A stretch of DNA of 52,962 nt, from positions 1-52,962 of the forward strand of contig CAMWKZ010000015.1 in assembly GCA_947174945.1 (NCBI GenBank), in the 5' to 3' direction. A program made the translations under genes and the position numbers. The DNA is from an uncultured Prevotellaceae bacterium. Its GTDB lineage: Bacteria > Bacteroidota > Bacteroidia > Bacteroidales > Bacteroidaceae. The notes under the pieces are model-generated. The model was not told the DNA's origin and did not search any database. It was given only the letters and a program-made list of their open reading frames with translations. Shown here piece after piece: positions 27,012-36,002 of the stretch; position 1 is the stretch's first letter, and each line of letters starts with the position of its first letter.

Positions 27012-27841
27012 AGTCGGCAACAAAACGTGAACATACTGGGGAACGCCTCGCTGAGAGCGTGAGGCTCGTCCCTGAACAACCCATACAGGGCGCTGCCTGA
27101 GCCAGACATGGCTGCATAGGTGGCGCCCATTTTGTATAGCTGCTCTTTGACTGCCCCAATCTCGGGGTGCAGGGCAAAGACGCTTTCCTCAAAGTCGTTG
27201 GTCACCACGCCGCGCCACTGCTCTACGGGCTGCCTGACAGCCTCGAGGCAGCACACCTCGGGGTAGTGGGGGCGAATGAGCGAGAACGCCTCCTTGGTAG
27301 GCACGGGAATGTCGGGGCGCACGATGCCGATATACCATCCCGTCAGGTCAAGCCCGATGGGTTGCATCAGTTCGCCGATGCCCTCGGCATAGCACGCACG
27401 GCTCTTGATGAAGAACGCGCAGTCGGCACCCAGTCGGGCGGCATAGGCAATCATCTGCTCATCGGTCAGCCCAAGGCTGAACTGCTCGTTGAGCAACCGC
27501 AGCATATAGGCGCAGTCGCTCGAGCCGCCGCCCATGCCAGCCTGTGTGGGAATGCCCTTCCAGAGGTGGGCGTGAACGCGGGGCAGGGCAGGGTAGTCCT
27601 GCTTCAGTAGCTGGTAAGCCCTCACTACAAGGTTGCGCTGCTCGTCACCCTCGATGTGCAGGTTGGTTACTTTCAGGTCGCAGTCTACGCAGGACGGGAA
27701 CCTCTCGTCCATCGGCGTGACCTCCAAGGCATCCTTGATGGGTACGGGATAGAACACCGTCTGCAGGTTGTGATACCCGTCGGGACGGCGTTCCACCACG
27801 TTCAGCCCGATGTTTATCTTCGCTATTGGGAAAGTAATCAT
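27008..27841 (-). CDS. ispE: 4-diphosphocytidyl-2-C-methyl-D-erythritol kinase
   Basis: GHMP kinase of the non-mevalonate isoprenoid pathway. The 277-residue protein begins with the typical AKINIGLNVVERRPDGYHN, has the ATP-binding glycine loop PTQAGMGGGSSDCAYML and a C-terminal MSGSGSALYGLF motif. It follows rpoD and a small exported-protein gene in one minus-strand operon (spacing of 15 bases from the latter). Confidence 0.96.
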   Translation of the reverse strand: MITFPIAKINIGLNVVERRPDGYHNLQTVFYPVPIKDALEVTPMDERFPSCVDCDLKVTNLHIEGDEQRNLVVRAYQLLKQDYPALPRVHAHLWKGIPTQAGMGGGSSDCAYMLRLLNEQFSLGLTDEQMIAYAARLGADCAFFIKSRACYAEGIGELMQPIGLDLTGWYIGIVRPDIPVPTKEAFSLIRPHYPEVCCLEAVRQPVEQWRGVVTNDFEESVFALHPEIGAVKEQLYKMGATYAAMSGSGSALYGLFRDEPHALSEAFPSMFTFCCRL

Positions 27842-27856
27842 GGGGTTGGCGGGGTG

Positions 27857-28291
27857 CTATTCGGGTGACATGTCGATGGGCGTAAACTGGAAGTCGGTCG
27901 TGGTGAGCTGCCGTATGTCGTATGGCTCTGCGCTGCCCTTCTTCTTGGCAGTGGGCACGTACTTCTTCATCAGCTTCTTCATCAGCTTCTCGGCCTGTGC
28001 CTGAGTGGTGGCGTAGAAGACCATGCAGACGCGGTCGGGCTGCTGCATCTTCTCGGTGAAGTACTCTTTCAGCTGAAAGGAATAGTTGTCACGGCTCAGC
28101 AGAAACTGGCTCTTGTTGTCTATCCACGCACCCTTTACATCCTGTATGTCGGTGATGTAGATGGTGGCGTCCTTGAAAGAGGCAGAGAACCCGAACATAT
28201 AAACGTGGTCGGGTTGCACGGGCTTGGCCTGTGCGCCTATGGCTAAGGCGATGAGGCTCAGCGTCAGGGCGATATTCTTTACGATGTTCAT
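27857..28291 (-). CDS. Small exported protein of unknown function
   Basis: A 144-residue protein with a clear signal peptide ([22 protein letters not shown]). The mature part is compact, with [29 protein letters not shown] and a Lys-rich helix ([17 protein letters not shown]). I do not recognise a family with a known function; similar short secreted proteins occur next to rpoD or ispE in related genomes. It overlaps the rpoD stop by four bases (ATGA) and precedes ispE, so it is part of the same transcript. Confidence 0.75.
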   Translation of the reverse strand: MNIVKNIALTLSLIALAIGAQAKPVQPDHVYMFGFSASFKDATIYITDIQDVKGAWIDNKSQFLLSRDNYSFQLKEYFTEKMQQPDRVCMVFYATTQAQAEKLMKKLMKKYVPTAKKKGSAEPYDIRQLTTTDFQFTPIDMSPE

Positions 28292-29151
28292 TGTCCTAAA
28301 TATGTCTTTAATAACTTGTTCTTTGTATTGCTGCGCAGTCGTCGGATGGCTTTCTCCTTTATCTGGCGCACGCGCTCACGGGTTAGCCCGTACTTCTGGC
28401 CAATCTCCTCGAGCGTCATCTCGGGCTGGCCGATGCCGTAGAAGGCGGTGACGATGTTGCGCTCGCGCTCGCTTAACACCTGCAGCACGGAGGTTATCTC
28501 AGCGCGCAGCGACTCGAGCACCAGCTGGTCGTCGGCCATCGGGGCGTCGTTGTTGACCAACACGTCGAGCAGGCTGTTGTCCTCGCCCTCCACGAATGGG
28601 GCGTCGACCGACAGGTGGCGTGCGTTGGCCTGCATGGCCTCGTCCACCTTTTCCTGTGGCATGTTCACCTCCTCCGCTATCTCATCGACCGACGGGCGAC
28701 GCTCGTTTTCTTGCTCAAACCTGTTGAGCATCTTGTTGATTTTGTTGACGGAGCCGACCTGATTGAGCGGCACGCGCACGATGCGGCTTTGCTCGGCAAT
28801 GGCTTGCAGGATGCTCTGGCGTATCCACCACACGGCATAGGAGATGAACTTGAAGCCGCGCGTCTCGTCAAACTTCTCGGCAGCCTTGATAAGCCCGAGG
28901 TTGCCTTCGTTGATAAGGTCGGACAGGGTTAGCCCTTGGGTCTGGTATTGCTTGGCAACGGAAACCACAAAACGCAGGTTGGCCCTCGTCAGTCGCTCAA
29001 GTGCCTTGCGGTCACCCTTGTGTATTCGCTGGGCCAGCTCCACCTCTTCCTCCGTGGAGAGCAACTCTTCCCTGCCTATCTCCAGCAAGTACTTCTCCAG
29101 TGATTCGCTCTCGCGGTTAGTGATGGATTTAGTGATTTTTAGTTGTCTCAT
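28288..29151 (-). CDS. rpoD: Primary sigma factor RpoD (Bacteroidetes type)
   Basis: Main sigma subunit of RNA polymerase. At 287 aa it is the short Bacteroidetes form (sigma-ABfr type) without the large region 1.1. Region 1.2 begins near [17 protein letters not shown]. Region 2 shows [51 protein letters not shown]. Region 4 ends with [28 protein letters not shown]. It recognises the TTTG/TAnnTTTG promoters seen throughout this window. It is the first gene of an operon with the small exported protein and ispE. Confidence 0.97.
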   Translation of the reverse strand: MRQLKITKSITNRESESLEKYLLEIGREELLSTEEEVELAQRIHKGDRKALERLTRANLRFVVSVAKQYQTQGLTLSDLINEGNLGLIKAAEKFDETRGFKFISYAVWWIRQSILQAIAEQSRIVRVPLNQVGSVNKINKMLNRFEQENERRPSVDEIAEEVNMPQEKVDEAMQANARHLSVDAPFVEGEDNSLLDVLVNNDAPMADDQLVLESLRAEITSVLQVLSERERNIVTAFYGIGQPEMTLEEIGQKYGLTRERVRQIKEKAIRRLRSNTKNKLLKTYLGQ

Positions 29152-29176
29152 GTGCCAATCCTTTCGTTAGCTGATT

Positions 29177-29185
29177 GCAAAAGTA
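29177..29185 (-). promoter_or_regulatory. -7 element (TACTTTTGC) for rpoD
   Basis: TACTTTTGC on the minus strand, 25 bases before the rpoD ATG, with a TTTTTTGG-type stretch near the expected -33 spacing. Confidence 0.6.
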
Positions 29186-29328
29186 AGGCATTTTTCTGTA
29201 ATAACCAAAAAATACATTACTTTTTTGCGCCATTGCCCCGTCGGGCCGACCTGCCGTTGGGCGTTTGCCCCCCTTATGCGCGGGGTACAGGGCGCGCGCT
29301 CCAGACGTTGAGGCCGCCCGCCCCAATC

Positions 29329-29350
29329 ATTAAGGGCGGCCGCCCTTAAT
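29329..29350. other. Perfect 22-bp palindrome (half-site ATTAAGGGCGG)
   Basis: Two exact 11-base inverted halves meet without a gap, inside a GC-rich block (about 29230-29400) in the 445-base gap between rpoD and degP. No T-run follows on either strand, so it is not a classic terminator. It could be a dimeric-protein binding site or a cruciform; its role is unknown. Confidence 0.6.
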
Positions 29351-29396
29351 CATAAGCACGCCCGCCCCACGACCGTCGGCACCCAGTGCGCTGCCC

Positions 29397-29528
29397 ATAC
29401 GGAGCGCGTCCGCACCCCGTGCCGAGCGTGTCCGCATCCCGTGCCGACGCACTCCGCACCATGCGCCGAGCGTGTCCGCACCATGCAAGAAGCGGCTCCG
29501 CACAGTGTGCGAAGCCGCTCGGCATCAT
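29397..29528 (-). repeat. 22-bp tandem repeat array 2 (six units)
   Basis: Six contiguous 22-base units start at 29397, 29419, 29441, 29463, 29485 and 29507; a more degenerate one precedes them at 29375. Read on the minus strand, each unit matches array 1 (ATGGTGCGGACACGCTCGGC and similar). The last two units form a near-perfect hairpin (29491-29503 with 29507-29519, 12 of 13 pairs). The array lies downstream of degP and upstream of rpoD. The rest of this gap holds only the rpoD promoter, the palindrome and GC-rich sequence. Confidence 0.85.
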
Positions 29529-29596
29529 GTCAGGACAGGGTGGGACGCTTGTGCTCCCATAGGGTTGATGTGCCTGTCCCGAGGGTTTGGTTGGGT

Positions 29597-31063
29597 TTAC
29601 TCGTTCTGCAGGTAGACCACGAAGCCGCCTCGCTTGCCGGTGGGGAATATACCCTTGATGACGAGCATCTGGTCCTTGGCATCCTTCACGGCCTGCTGTA
29701 AGTCGTCAAACGAGCGCATGGGCTTGTCGTTGACCACCTGAATGATGAAGCCCTTGGGCACTCCAGCCTCCTTCATCTTGCCACCGCTGACCTTCAGCAC
29801 CTCGAGGCCGTATGATATTTCCAGCTGTTTCTTCTGCGAGTCAGTCACTGGGCGCACGTCAATACCCAAGATGTCAACGTCTGCGTTCTTCACCACCTTC
29901 GTCGTTCCCTGCTCGTTCTTCAGCGTCAGGGTGGCGGTCTTCGCCTTCTTGTTGCGCAGGTAGGTCACGCTCACCTTGTCGCCCGGACGCTTCTGGGCTA
30001 TGATGGCTTGCAGGTCGCCAAACTGTTTCACCTTCTGTCCATCCACGTGGGTCAGCACGTCGCCCTTCTGCAGACCAGCGTCGGCAGCGGCACCGTCCTC
30101 GACTACCTTGTCAATGTAGATGCCCTCCATCGTACCGAAGTCCTGCACCTCCTTGTCCTGGTCCTTCAGGTTGTCCACATAGTTCTTCACGTCCATGCCC
30201 TGAATACCAATCATGGCACGCTGGTACGAACCGTACTTCTTAAAGTCCTCGACGGCCTTGTTCACGATGGTGGTCGGTATGGCAAAGCCGTAGCCGATGT
30301 TCGAGCCCGTCTGCGAGTAAATCATGGCGTTGATGCCAATCAGCTCGCCGCGCGTGTTCACCAGCGCACCGCCCGAGTTACCTTGGTTAATGGCAGCGTC
30401 GGTCTGAATCATCGAGCTGACACCCGAACCCATCGAGCGAGCCTTGGCACTCACGATACCAGCCGTCACGGTGTTGTTCAGCCCCAGCGGGTTGCCCACG
30501 GCCAGCACCCATTCGCCCACCTTCACGTTGTCGGAGTTGGCAATGACGATGGCCGGCAGGTTCTTCGCGTCAATCTTGATAAGCGCCAAGTCGGTAGTCT
30601 TGTCAGCACCGATGATGCGAGCCGAATACTCCTTAGAGTTCTCGTTCAGCGTCACGGTCAGCTCGTCGGCACCGTCCACCACGTGGTTGTTCGTCACGAT
30701 GTAGCCGTCAGCCGAGATGATGACACCCGAGCCAGCCGCTGCGCGCTTCGGGGTCTGCACCTGACGCTTGCGTGTGCCGTTGTTGCCACCCTGTCCGCGA
30801 CCAAAGAAACCTCCAAAGGGGTCAGAGAAGAAGTCGTCGAAGGGGTCGCTGTACTCCACGGTCTGCGTCTTTGAGTTGATGACCGACTTGATATAGACCA
30901 CAGAGGGAAGCGACTTCTCTGCTGCGTAGGTCAGGTCAACGGGCTGGCCTGCCGGCACGGCGGCTGCCGCTGGAGCGGCCTGCGTCTTGTTGCACGATGC
31001 TGCTGAGAATGCGATTACCATCAGGTAAACCGCGGGCATTAAGTTTCTTACAATCTTTTTCAT
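29597..31063 (-). CDS. degP: DegP/HtrA-family periplasmic serine protease
   Basis: Periplasmic quality-control protease. The 488-residue protein has a trypsin-like domain with the triad His127 (TNNHVV), Asp158 (TTDLALIK) and Ser230 (NQGNSGGAL), then two PDZ domains (about 285-380 and 395-488). A Gly/Phe-rich LA-loop precedes the catalytic region (DPFGGFFGRGQGGNNG). The signal ends SAASC, a possible lipobox, so the protease may be membrane-anchored; the following Ala/Pro-rich stretch would act as a tether. It is a single-gene unit with array 2 downstream. Confidence 0.95.
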   Translation of the reverse strand: MKKIVRNLMPAVYLMVIAFSAASCNKTQAAPAAAAVPAGQPVDLTYAAEKSLPSVVYIKSVINSKTQTVEYSDPFDDFFSDPFGGFFGRGQGGNNGTRKRQVQTPKRAAAGSGVIISADGYIVTNNHVVDGADELTVTLNENSKEYSARIIGADKTTDLALIKIDAKNLPAIVIANSDNVKVGEWVLAVGNPLGLNNTVTAGIVSAKARSMGSGVSSMIQTDAAINQGNSGGALVNTRGELIGINAMIYSQTGSNIGYGFAIPTTIVNKAVEDFKKYGSYQRAMIGIQGMDVKNYVDNLKDQDKEVQDFGTMEGIYIDKVVEDGAAADAGLQKGDVLTHVDGQKVKQFGDLQAIIAQKRPGDKVSVTYLRNKKAKTATLTLKNEQGTTKVVKNADVDILGIDVRPVTDSQKKQLEISYGLEVLKVSGGKMKEAGVPKGFIIQVVNDKPMRSFDDLQQAVKDAKDQMLVIKGIFPTGKRGGFVVYLQNE

Positions 31064-31112
31064 GTTCTATTCGTTTTAAGTGTTTATAACTCGAATGTTT
31101 GTGAAATCGAGT

Positions 31113-31121
31113 GCAAATATA
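31113..31121 (-). promoter_or_regulatory. -7 element (TATATTTGC) for degP
   Basis: TATATTTGC on the minus strand, about 49 bases ahead of the degP ATG, with a TTGG at roughly the -33 distance. Confidence 0.55.
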
Positions 31122-31225
31122 GGGCAAAAAATGGTAATCTGCCAATTTGGCGCACCTTTTTGTCGCAATTTAACACTTGCCCCCGCCCGCTTAACGGCTA
31201 TTAGAAATTAACGGTAGAAAACTTA

Positions 31226-31260
31226 AAAAACTGACAAAATTAACCATTTTGCCAGTTTTT
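31226..31260 (-). terminator. Terminator after the SDR gene
   Basis: A 15-base inverted repeat (31226-31240 with 31246-31260, one mismatch) with a five-base loop, rich in A on the left and T on the right, so it can work on both strands. It lies 27 bases past the SDR stop codon. Confidence 0.8.
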
Positions 31261-31287
31261 GATTGTGTATAAGTAGCTATCTCGGCA

Positions 31288-32100
31288 TTACATGGCAAAG
31301 GCATTGAAGCCTCCGTCGACCACTGCCACCGTGCCCGTCACGAATTTAGCGGCATCGGACATCAGGTAGTGAATCGTGCCGCACAGCTCGTCGGGGTCGC
31401 CCATGCGGCCAAACGGTGTCTGGCGGATAACGTCCTGACCACGCTGGGTGTAGGTGCCGTCGGGGTTGGTCAGCAGTGCGCGGTTCTGCTCGGTAATGAA
31501 GAAACCGGGTGCAATGGCGTTGACACGGATGCCCTCGCCAAACTTCTTGGCACACTCGGTAGCCATATAGGCCGTGAAGTTTGAGATGCCAGCCTTGGCA
31601 GCAGCATATCCGCATACGCGCGTCATAGGACGGAAAGCAGCCATCGACGAGAAGTTGATGATGTTGCCCTTGCCCTGCTCAACCATCGGCTTCAGGAATA
31701 CCTGTGTCGGAATGACGGTTCCCGTCAGGTTCAGGTTCAGCACGCTCTGGAACTGCGTCGGGTCGAGGTCGAAGAAAGTCTTGTCGGGAGCAATGGTCGC
31801 ACCGGGCATGTTGCCGCCGGCAGCATTGAGCAGCGTGTCAATGCGTCCGTACTTGGCCATGATGTCGTCGCAGTTTTGCTGCACCACAGCTTGGTCCATC
31901 ACGTCCGTCTTCATAAATTCGCACACGCCGCCAGCCTGCTGAATCTCAGCGGCAATCTGGTTGCCCACCTCTTCCTTGCGGCCGAGTATGACAACCTTGG
32001 CACCTTCCTGTGCCAGATACTTGGCGATGGCACGTCCCAAAACGCCCGTTCCGCCAGTGATGACAACCACGTTGTCCTTGATGTCGAATAGATGATTCAT
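31288..32100 (-). CDS. SDR oxidoreductase, D-mannonate oxidoreductase-like
   Basis: NAD(P)-dependent reductase of the short-chain dehydrogenase family. The Rossmann motif is ITGGTGVLGRAIA, with LNAAGGN, and the catalytic set is Ser (NFSSMAAF) and YAAAK. The last part GTVAVVDGGFNAFAM is typical of the subfamily that reduces fructuronate to D-mannonate in hexuronate catabolism (UxuB/YjmF-like). At 270 aa it is of usual length. It sits 30 bases after the LolC/E-like permease gene and may be co-transcribed, though the functions are unrelated. No other hexuronate gene is nearby, so the substrate is an inference. Confidence 0.85.
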   Translation of the reverse strand: MNHLFDIKDNVVVITGGTGVLGRAIAKYLAQEGAKVVILGRKEEVGNQIAAEIQQAGGVCEFMKTDVMDQAVVQQNCDDIMAKYGRIDTLLNAAGGNMPGATIAPDKTFFDLDPTQFQSVLNLNLTGTVIPTQVFLKPMVEQGKGNIINFSSMAAFRPMTRVCGYAAAKAGISNFTAYMATECAKKFGEGIRVNAIAPGFFITEQNRALLTNPDGTYTQRGQDVIRQTPFGRMGDPDELCGTIHYLMSDAAKFVTGTVAVVDGGFNAFAM

Positions 32101-32130
32101 ATAGTTTTCCTTTATATTAATAATGTGTAA

Positions 32131-33378
32131 TCACTCGAAGTGCATAGCCTTGGCGGGATGGATGTGGGAAATAAGGAAGCTCGGGGCTATGAGTACAAAG
32201 ATACTGATGAGCAGCGTAGCCACGTTGAGTGCCACAATGACAGGCACGTTAAGCTCCATCGGAGCCGTGTCGACGTAGTAGTTGGCTGGGTCCAGACTGA
32301 TAAATCCTGTCTGCTGTTGCAGCAATATGAGGCCAATGCCCAGCACGTCGCCTAACAGTAGCCCTTGGCTAATGATGAAGGCGGCAAACCACAGGAACGT
32401 ATGGCGGATGGTGGCGTTGCGTGCCCCTAATGCCTTTAGCAGTCCTATCATCTGCGTGCGTTCCAATATGATGATGAGCAGTCCGCTGACCATCGTGAAT
32501 CCGGCCACGCAAACCATAAGTACCAAGATAATCCAGACGTTGATGTCGAGCAGCTCGAGCCATGAGAAGATTTGCGGATAGGCCTCGTGAATGGTCTGCG
32601 ACGTGAAGGTCTCGCCATAGCGGTCGCTGTCATGGTTGACCAGCCGCATCACTTGCTGGGCCGTTTCGTCTAGTCGGTCGAAGTCCTTGACCAGTATTTC
32701 GGCTCCGCTGCACTGGTCTTGTTCCCACCCGTTTAGCCGAATGGGAATGCGATAGTCCGTGAAGCAAAGCGTTTGGTCGAATTGCGTCATGTTGGTTTGG
32801 TAGATGCCCTTGATGGTAAACTTACGCGCTCTAACGTCGTCGTTGCCCACGAAGTAAGCATACACGCGGTCGCCCACGTGTAGTGACAATTTGTCAGCCA
32901 TCATGCGTGACACCAGTAGCTGGTAGCTGGTTTTATCGTTAGAGAAGCGGGGTAGCTCGCCCTCTACGATGTATTGGCTGAGGAAGCTGACATCGTAGTC
33001 GCGCCCAATACCCTTGAAGGCCACACCCAAGAAGTCGTCGTCGGTCTTGAGAATACCCTGCGTCATGGTGTATTGCTGCACGTGGCGCACCTCTGGCAGT
33101 GCCTTGAGCTGGCGCATCAGCGTGTCGCTGATACAGATAGGGACAGGGCTGGCCGTCTGCTGGGCCATGAAACTTTGGATGCTGATATGGCTGCCGAAGC
33201 CTATTACCTTGTCGCGGATAGTGTGCTTGAACCCAAACACAACGCTGACGGTAATAAGCATGACGGCCAGTCCGATGGCCACTCCCGCCGTAGCAATGCG
33301 GATAGCTGGCAGGCTGACCTCACGGCGTTGACCATCGGAGGTGTAGATGCGGCGTGCTATGAAAAGGGGCAGATTCAT
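32131..33378 (-). CDS. LolC/LolE-like ABC transporter permease
   Basis: A 415-residue inner-membrane protein of the MacB/FtsX family, probably part of lipoprotein release to the outer membrane. It has an N-terminal membrane helix (IRIATAGVAIGLAVMLITVSVVFGF), a large periplasmic MacB-like domain (about 50-265) and three C-terminal helices (about 275-300, 320-345 and 375-400). The cytoplasmic loop has LKALGARNATIRHTF, the site of ATPase contact. The ATPase (LolD) is not adjacent. It overlaps the upstream aminotransferase by four bases. Confidence 0.88.
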   Translation of the reverse strand: MNLPLFIARRIYTSDGQRREVSLPAIRIATAGVAIGLAVMLITVSVVFGFKHTIRDKVIGFGSHISIQSFMAQQTASPVPICISDTLMRQLKALPEVRHVQQYTMTQGILKTDDDFLGVAFKGIGRDYDVSFLSQYIVEGELPRFSNDKTSYQLLVSRMMADKLSLHVGDRVYAYFVGNDDVRARKFTIKGIYQTNMTQFDQTLCFTDYRIPIRLNGWEQDQCSGAEILVKDFDRLDETAQQVMRLVNHDSDRYGETFTSQTIHEAYPQIFSWLELLDINVWIILVLMVCVAGFTMVSGLLIIILERTQMIGLLKALGARNATIRHTFLWFAAFIISQGLLLGDVLGIGLILLQQQTGFISLDPANYYVDTAPMELNVPVIVALNVATLLISIFVLIAPSFLISHIHPAKAMHFE

Positions 33379-34577
33379 TCTTCAATCCGGCCCGGATAGG
33401 CTTCTAATGCTTTACGCAAAACGAGCAGGGCGCGCTCCAAGTCCTCCTTCTTCAGCACGTAGGCTATGCGCACTTGGTTGATGCCGGCACCAGGAGTGGT
33501 GTAGAAGCCGGCTGCGGGAGCCATCATCACCGTCTCGCCCTCGTACTCGAACTCTGCCAGACACCAGCGGCAGAACTCCTCGGCATCGTCAACGGGCAGC
33601 TTGGCCACCGTATAGAAAGCACCCATCGGGATAGGGGAGTATACACCGGGAATGCGGTTCAGTCCGTCAATCAGGCACTTACGGCGCTCTACGTACTCGT
33701 CATACACATCGCGGTAGTATTCTTCGGGGGCATCAAGTGATGCCTCGGCTACAACCTGACCTATGAGGGGCGGCGACAAGCGGGCCTGACAGAACTTCAT
33801 GACAGCCTTGCGCACCTCTTGGTTCTTAGTGATAAGAGCTCCGATGCGGATGCCGCACTCAGAGTACCGCTTCGATACGGAGTCAATAAGGATAACGTTT
33901 TGCTCGATGCCCTCCAGATGGCAGGCTGATATGTAGGGTGAGCCTGTGTAGATGTACTCACGGTATACCTCGTCAGAGAAAAGGTACAGGTCGTACTTCT
34001 TCACAAGGTCGCGAATCTGGTTCATCTCGCGTCGGGTGTATAGATAACCCGTAGGGTTGTTGGGGTTGCATATCATGATAGCACGTGTGCGGTCGTTGAT
34101 AAGCTCCTCAAACTTCTCTACTTTGGGCAGCGAGAAACCCTCGTCGATGGTGGTGGCAATGGTGCGGATGCGTGCTCCAGCCGATATGGCGAAGGCCATG
34201 TAGTTGGCATAAGCCGGTTCGGGCACAATGATTTCGTCGCCCGGATTGAGGCACGACATGAAGGCGAAGAGCACGGCCTCGCTACCGCCAGAGGTGATGA
34301 TAATATCGTCAGCCGTTACGTTGATATTGTACTTTGCGTAATAGCTGACCAGCTTCTCGCGGTAGCTCAAATAGCCCTGCGAGGGGGAGTATTCAAGGAT
34401 GTTGCGGTCTATCTGCTTCAGTGCGTCAAGTCCAACCTGAGGAGTGGGCAGGTCGGGCTGTCCGATGTTCAGGTGATAGACCTTCGTACCGCGCTTCTTG
34501 GCGGCTGCGGCCAGTGGTGCGAGTTTCCTGATAGGCGACTCGGGCATTTCCAGACCGCGTACTGATATTTCTGGCAT
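33375..34577 (-). CDS. PLP-dependent class I/II aminotransferase
   Basis: Fold-type I aminotransferase, probably acting on aspartate or a related amino acid. From the ATG at 34577 the protein is about 400 aa. Conserved parts include NIGQPDLPTP, the PSQGYLSYRE segment, SGGSEA, ICNPNNPTGY, the DEVYREY segment and the PLP-binding Lys236 in SVSKRYSECGIRIG. An upstream in-frame TTG at 34607 is rejected because the -7 element (34604-34612) lies on it. It begins a unit with the LolC/E-like permease and SDR genes. Confidence 0.92.
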   Translation of the reverse strand: MPEISVRGLEMPESPIRKLAPLAAAAKKRGTKVYHLNIGQPDLPTPQVGLDALKQIDRNILEYSPSQGYLSYREKLVSYYAKYNINVTADDIIITSGGSEAVLFAFMSCLNPGDEIIVPEPAYANYMAFAISAGARIRTIATTIDEGFSLPKVEKFEELINDRTRAIMICNPNNPTGYLYTRREMNQIRDLVKKYDLYLFSDEVYREYIYTGSPYISACHLEGIEQNVILIDSVSKRYSECGIRIGALITKNQEVRKAVMKFCQARLSPPLIGQVVAEASLDAPEEYYRDVYDEYVERRKCLIDGLNRIPGVYSPIPMGAFYTVAKLPVDDAEEFCRWCLAEFEYEGETVMMAPAAGFYTTPGAGINQVRIAYVLKKEDLERALLVLRKALEAYPGRIEE

Positions 34578-34603
34578 GTTAGTCTTGTTTACGTAAATCG
34601 TCT

Positions 34604-34612
34604 GCAAAGGTA
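34604..34612 (-). promoter_or_regulatory. -7 element (TACCTTTGC) for the aminotransferase operon
   Basis: TACCTTTGC on the minus strand, 26 bases before the ATG at 34577; this fixes the start codon. Confidence 0.65.
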
Positions 34613-34688
34613 CGAAATAAATGTGAGTTATGAGTTAGGGGATATGAATTATTTTCGCCTTTTCCTTTTATTTTTCAAAAATAATGCT

Positions 34689-34697
34689 TACTTTTGC
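34689..34697 (+). promoter_or_regulatory. -7 element (TACTTTTGC) for the pseudokinase operon
   Basis: TACTTTTGC, 16 bases before the ATG at 34714. It excludes the ATG at 34684 as start. A T-rich stretch precedes it. Confidence 0.6.
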
Positions 34698-34713
34698 GCA
34701 TCCAAAACAAAGA

Positions 34714-35976
34714 ATGCGTATGAACTACGAAGAAATGTTAGCTGCCAGAAACAGCGGGAAGCAGAACCTGACGCACCTGCCGATTGGTGACTACTATCGC
34801 ACTCAGGTGGATGGGAAGTACCGTGGGCTGGTGGATATCCGTCAGGAGTTGCACCAGAACATCGTGTTTACGAAGGCGCTGCAGAGGGAGTGCGAGGAGA
34901 ACAAGACCTTGGCTAACAACCACTTGCTGCACTTTGAGCCTGTGGGACAGGAGACGGAAATCAGCAGGCTGGAGATAGAGAACGGCACGTTCCTATCGTT
35001 TGAGCAACTGCTGAGCGAGTCGCCCGCCGTGGTGGCCGAGAAGGGATTTATCGACCGTACCCTGCAGTCGCTGGTTGAGGTGACTACGTTCCTGCACTCG
35101 AAGGGCATTCGCCATATATGCTACTCACCGCGCACGGTGTTTGCCCGCAAGGGCGACAATGCCGTGTTCCTGCTGACACACGGCTCCTATTATCTGGGGC
35201 TGAGTGACTTGGAGGGCTTCTATGGCGACGAGGCCGCATTCGTTGCGCCCGAGGTGCTGAGCCACGGCACGATAGACGACCGCTGCGATGTCTACTCCAT
35301 CGGAAAGTTCGTGGAGGTGCTGTTCGAGCAGGCCGAGATGCCGCTGGAATACAAGCAGGCCATTCGCAAGGCAACGAGCGAGGCACCCGAAGACCGCTTT
35401 GTAACGCCAGCCGATATGCTGGGCACGGTGAAGAAACGCCATGAGGCATACAAGTCGGTGCTGATGCTTGCCATTGCGGCAGTGATTGCGCTGGTGTGCG
35501 TGGGCTTGTATTTCGAGTCGTTCCCCGAGTCCAATCCCGTTGAGTTTGTGAAGCCGGCTCCGCGCCAGGCCACTGACGACCTGCTGGACGACGGCTTTTC
35601 ACCTGAAGAGTTGGGCGTGGTCAGTGCCGACAGTGTGCGCAACGACACGACGGGCATGGCGGGGCAAGACCCTGACTATCAGGCCAAGGCCGAGCAGATA
35701 TTCCGCAAGCGATATGAGAAGGAGGCCGACCGCATCCTGTCTAAGATATACACGAAGGAGTACATGAGCAACGCCGAGAAGAAGTTCATGGCCGAGAACC
35801 AGTCCACCATCAAGGAACTGATGGAGCTGCAACAGCAGATTGGCGACGAGGCCGACCTGACTCCCGAGCGGTCGCAGCTGATTGCGAGCCAAATTATTGA
35901 GCGCATTAGCAACGAGAAGAAGAAGCAACTGGGCGGCACCAACAGCCGTGGCGTGCAGTTGCCCGACAAGAAATAA
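34714..35976 (+). CDS. Membrane protein with a degenerate protein-kinase-like domain
   Basis: About 420 aa. Residues 1-245 follow the plan of a Ser/Thr kinase: an alpha-C-like RECEENKTLAN, then LHSKGIRH, AFVAPEVLSHG (the APE motif) and DVYSIGKFVEVL. The catalytic residues are gone: HRD is replaced by HIC (near residue 134), the DLKPxN stretch by YSPRTV, and DFG by THG. A membrane helix follows (about 249-270, MLAIAAVIALVCVGLYF), then a charged C-terminal region with a coiled-coil look (KAEQIFRKRYEKEADRIL; ELMELQQQIGDEADLT). It reads as a cytosolic pseudokinase with a periplasmic tail. It heads an operon with DUF4494 and YggS genes. The start could also be 34720. Function unknown. Confidence 0.72.
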   Translation: MRMNYEEMLAARNSGKQNLTHLPIGDYYRTQVDGKYRGLVDIRQELHQNIVFTKALQRECEENKTLANNHLLHFEPVGQETEISRLEIENGTFLSFEQLLSESPAVVAEKGFIDRTLQSLVEVTTFLHSKGIRHICYSPRTVFARKGDNAVFLLTHGSYYLGLSDLEGFYGDEAAFVAPEVLSHGTIDDRCDVYSIGKFVEVLFEQAEMPLEYKQAIRKATSEAPEDRFVTPADMLGTVKKRHEAYKSVLMLAIAAVIALVCVGLYFESFPESNPVEFVKPAPRQATDDLLDDGFSPEELGVVSADSVRNDTTGMAGQDPDYQAKAEQIFRKRYEKEADRILSKIYTKEYMSNAEKKFMAENQSTIKELMELQQQIGDEADLTPERSQLIASQIIERISNEKKKQLGGTNSRGVQLPDKK

Positions 35977-36002
35977 TCAATCAAGAAATAGGAGAATAGA
36001 CA

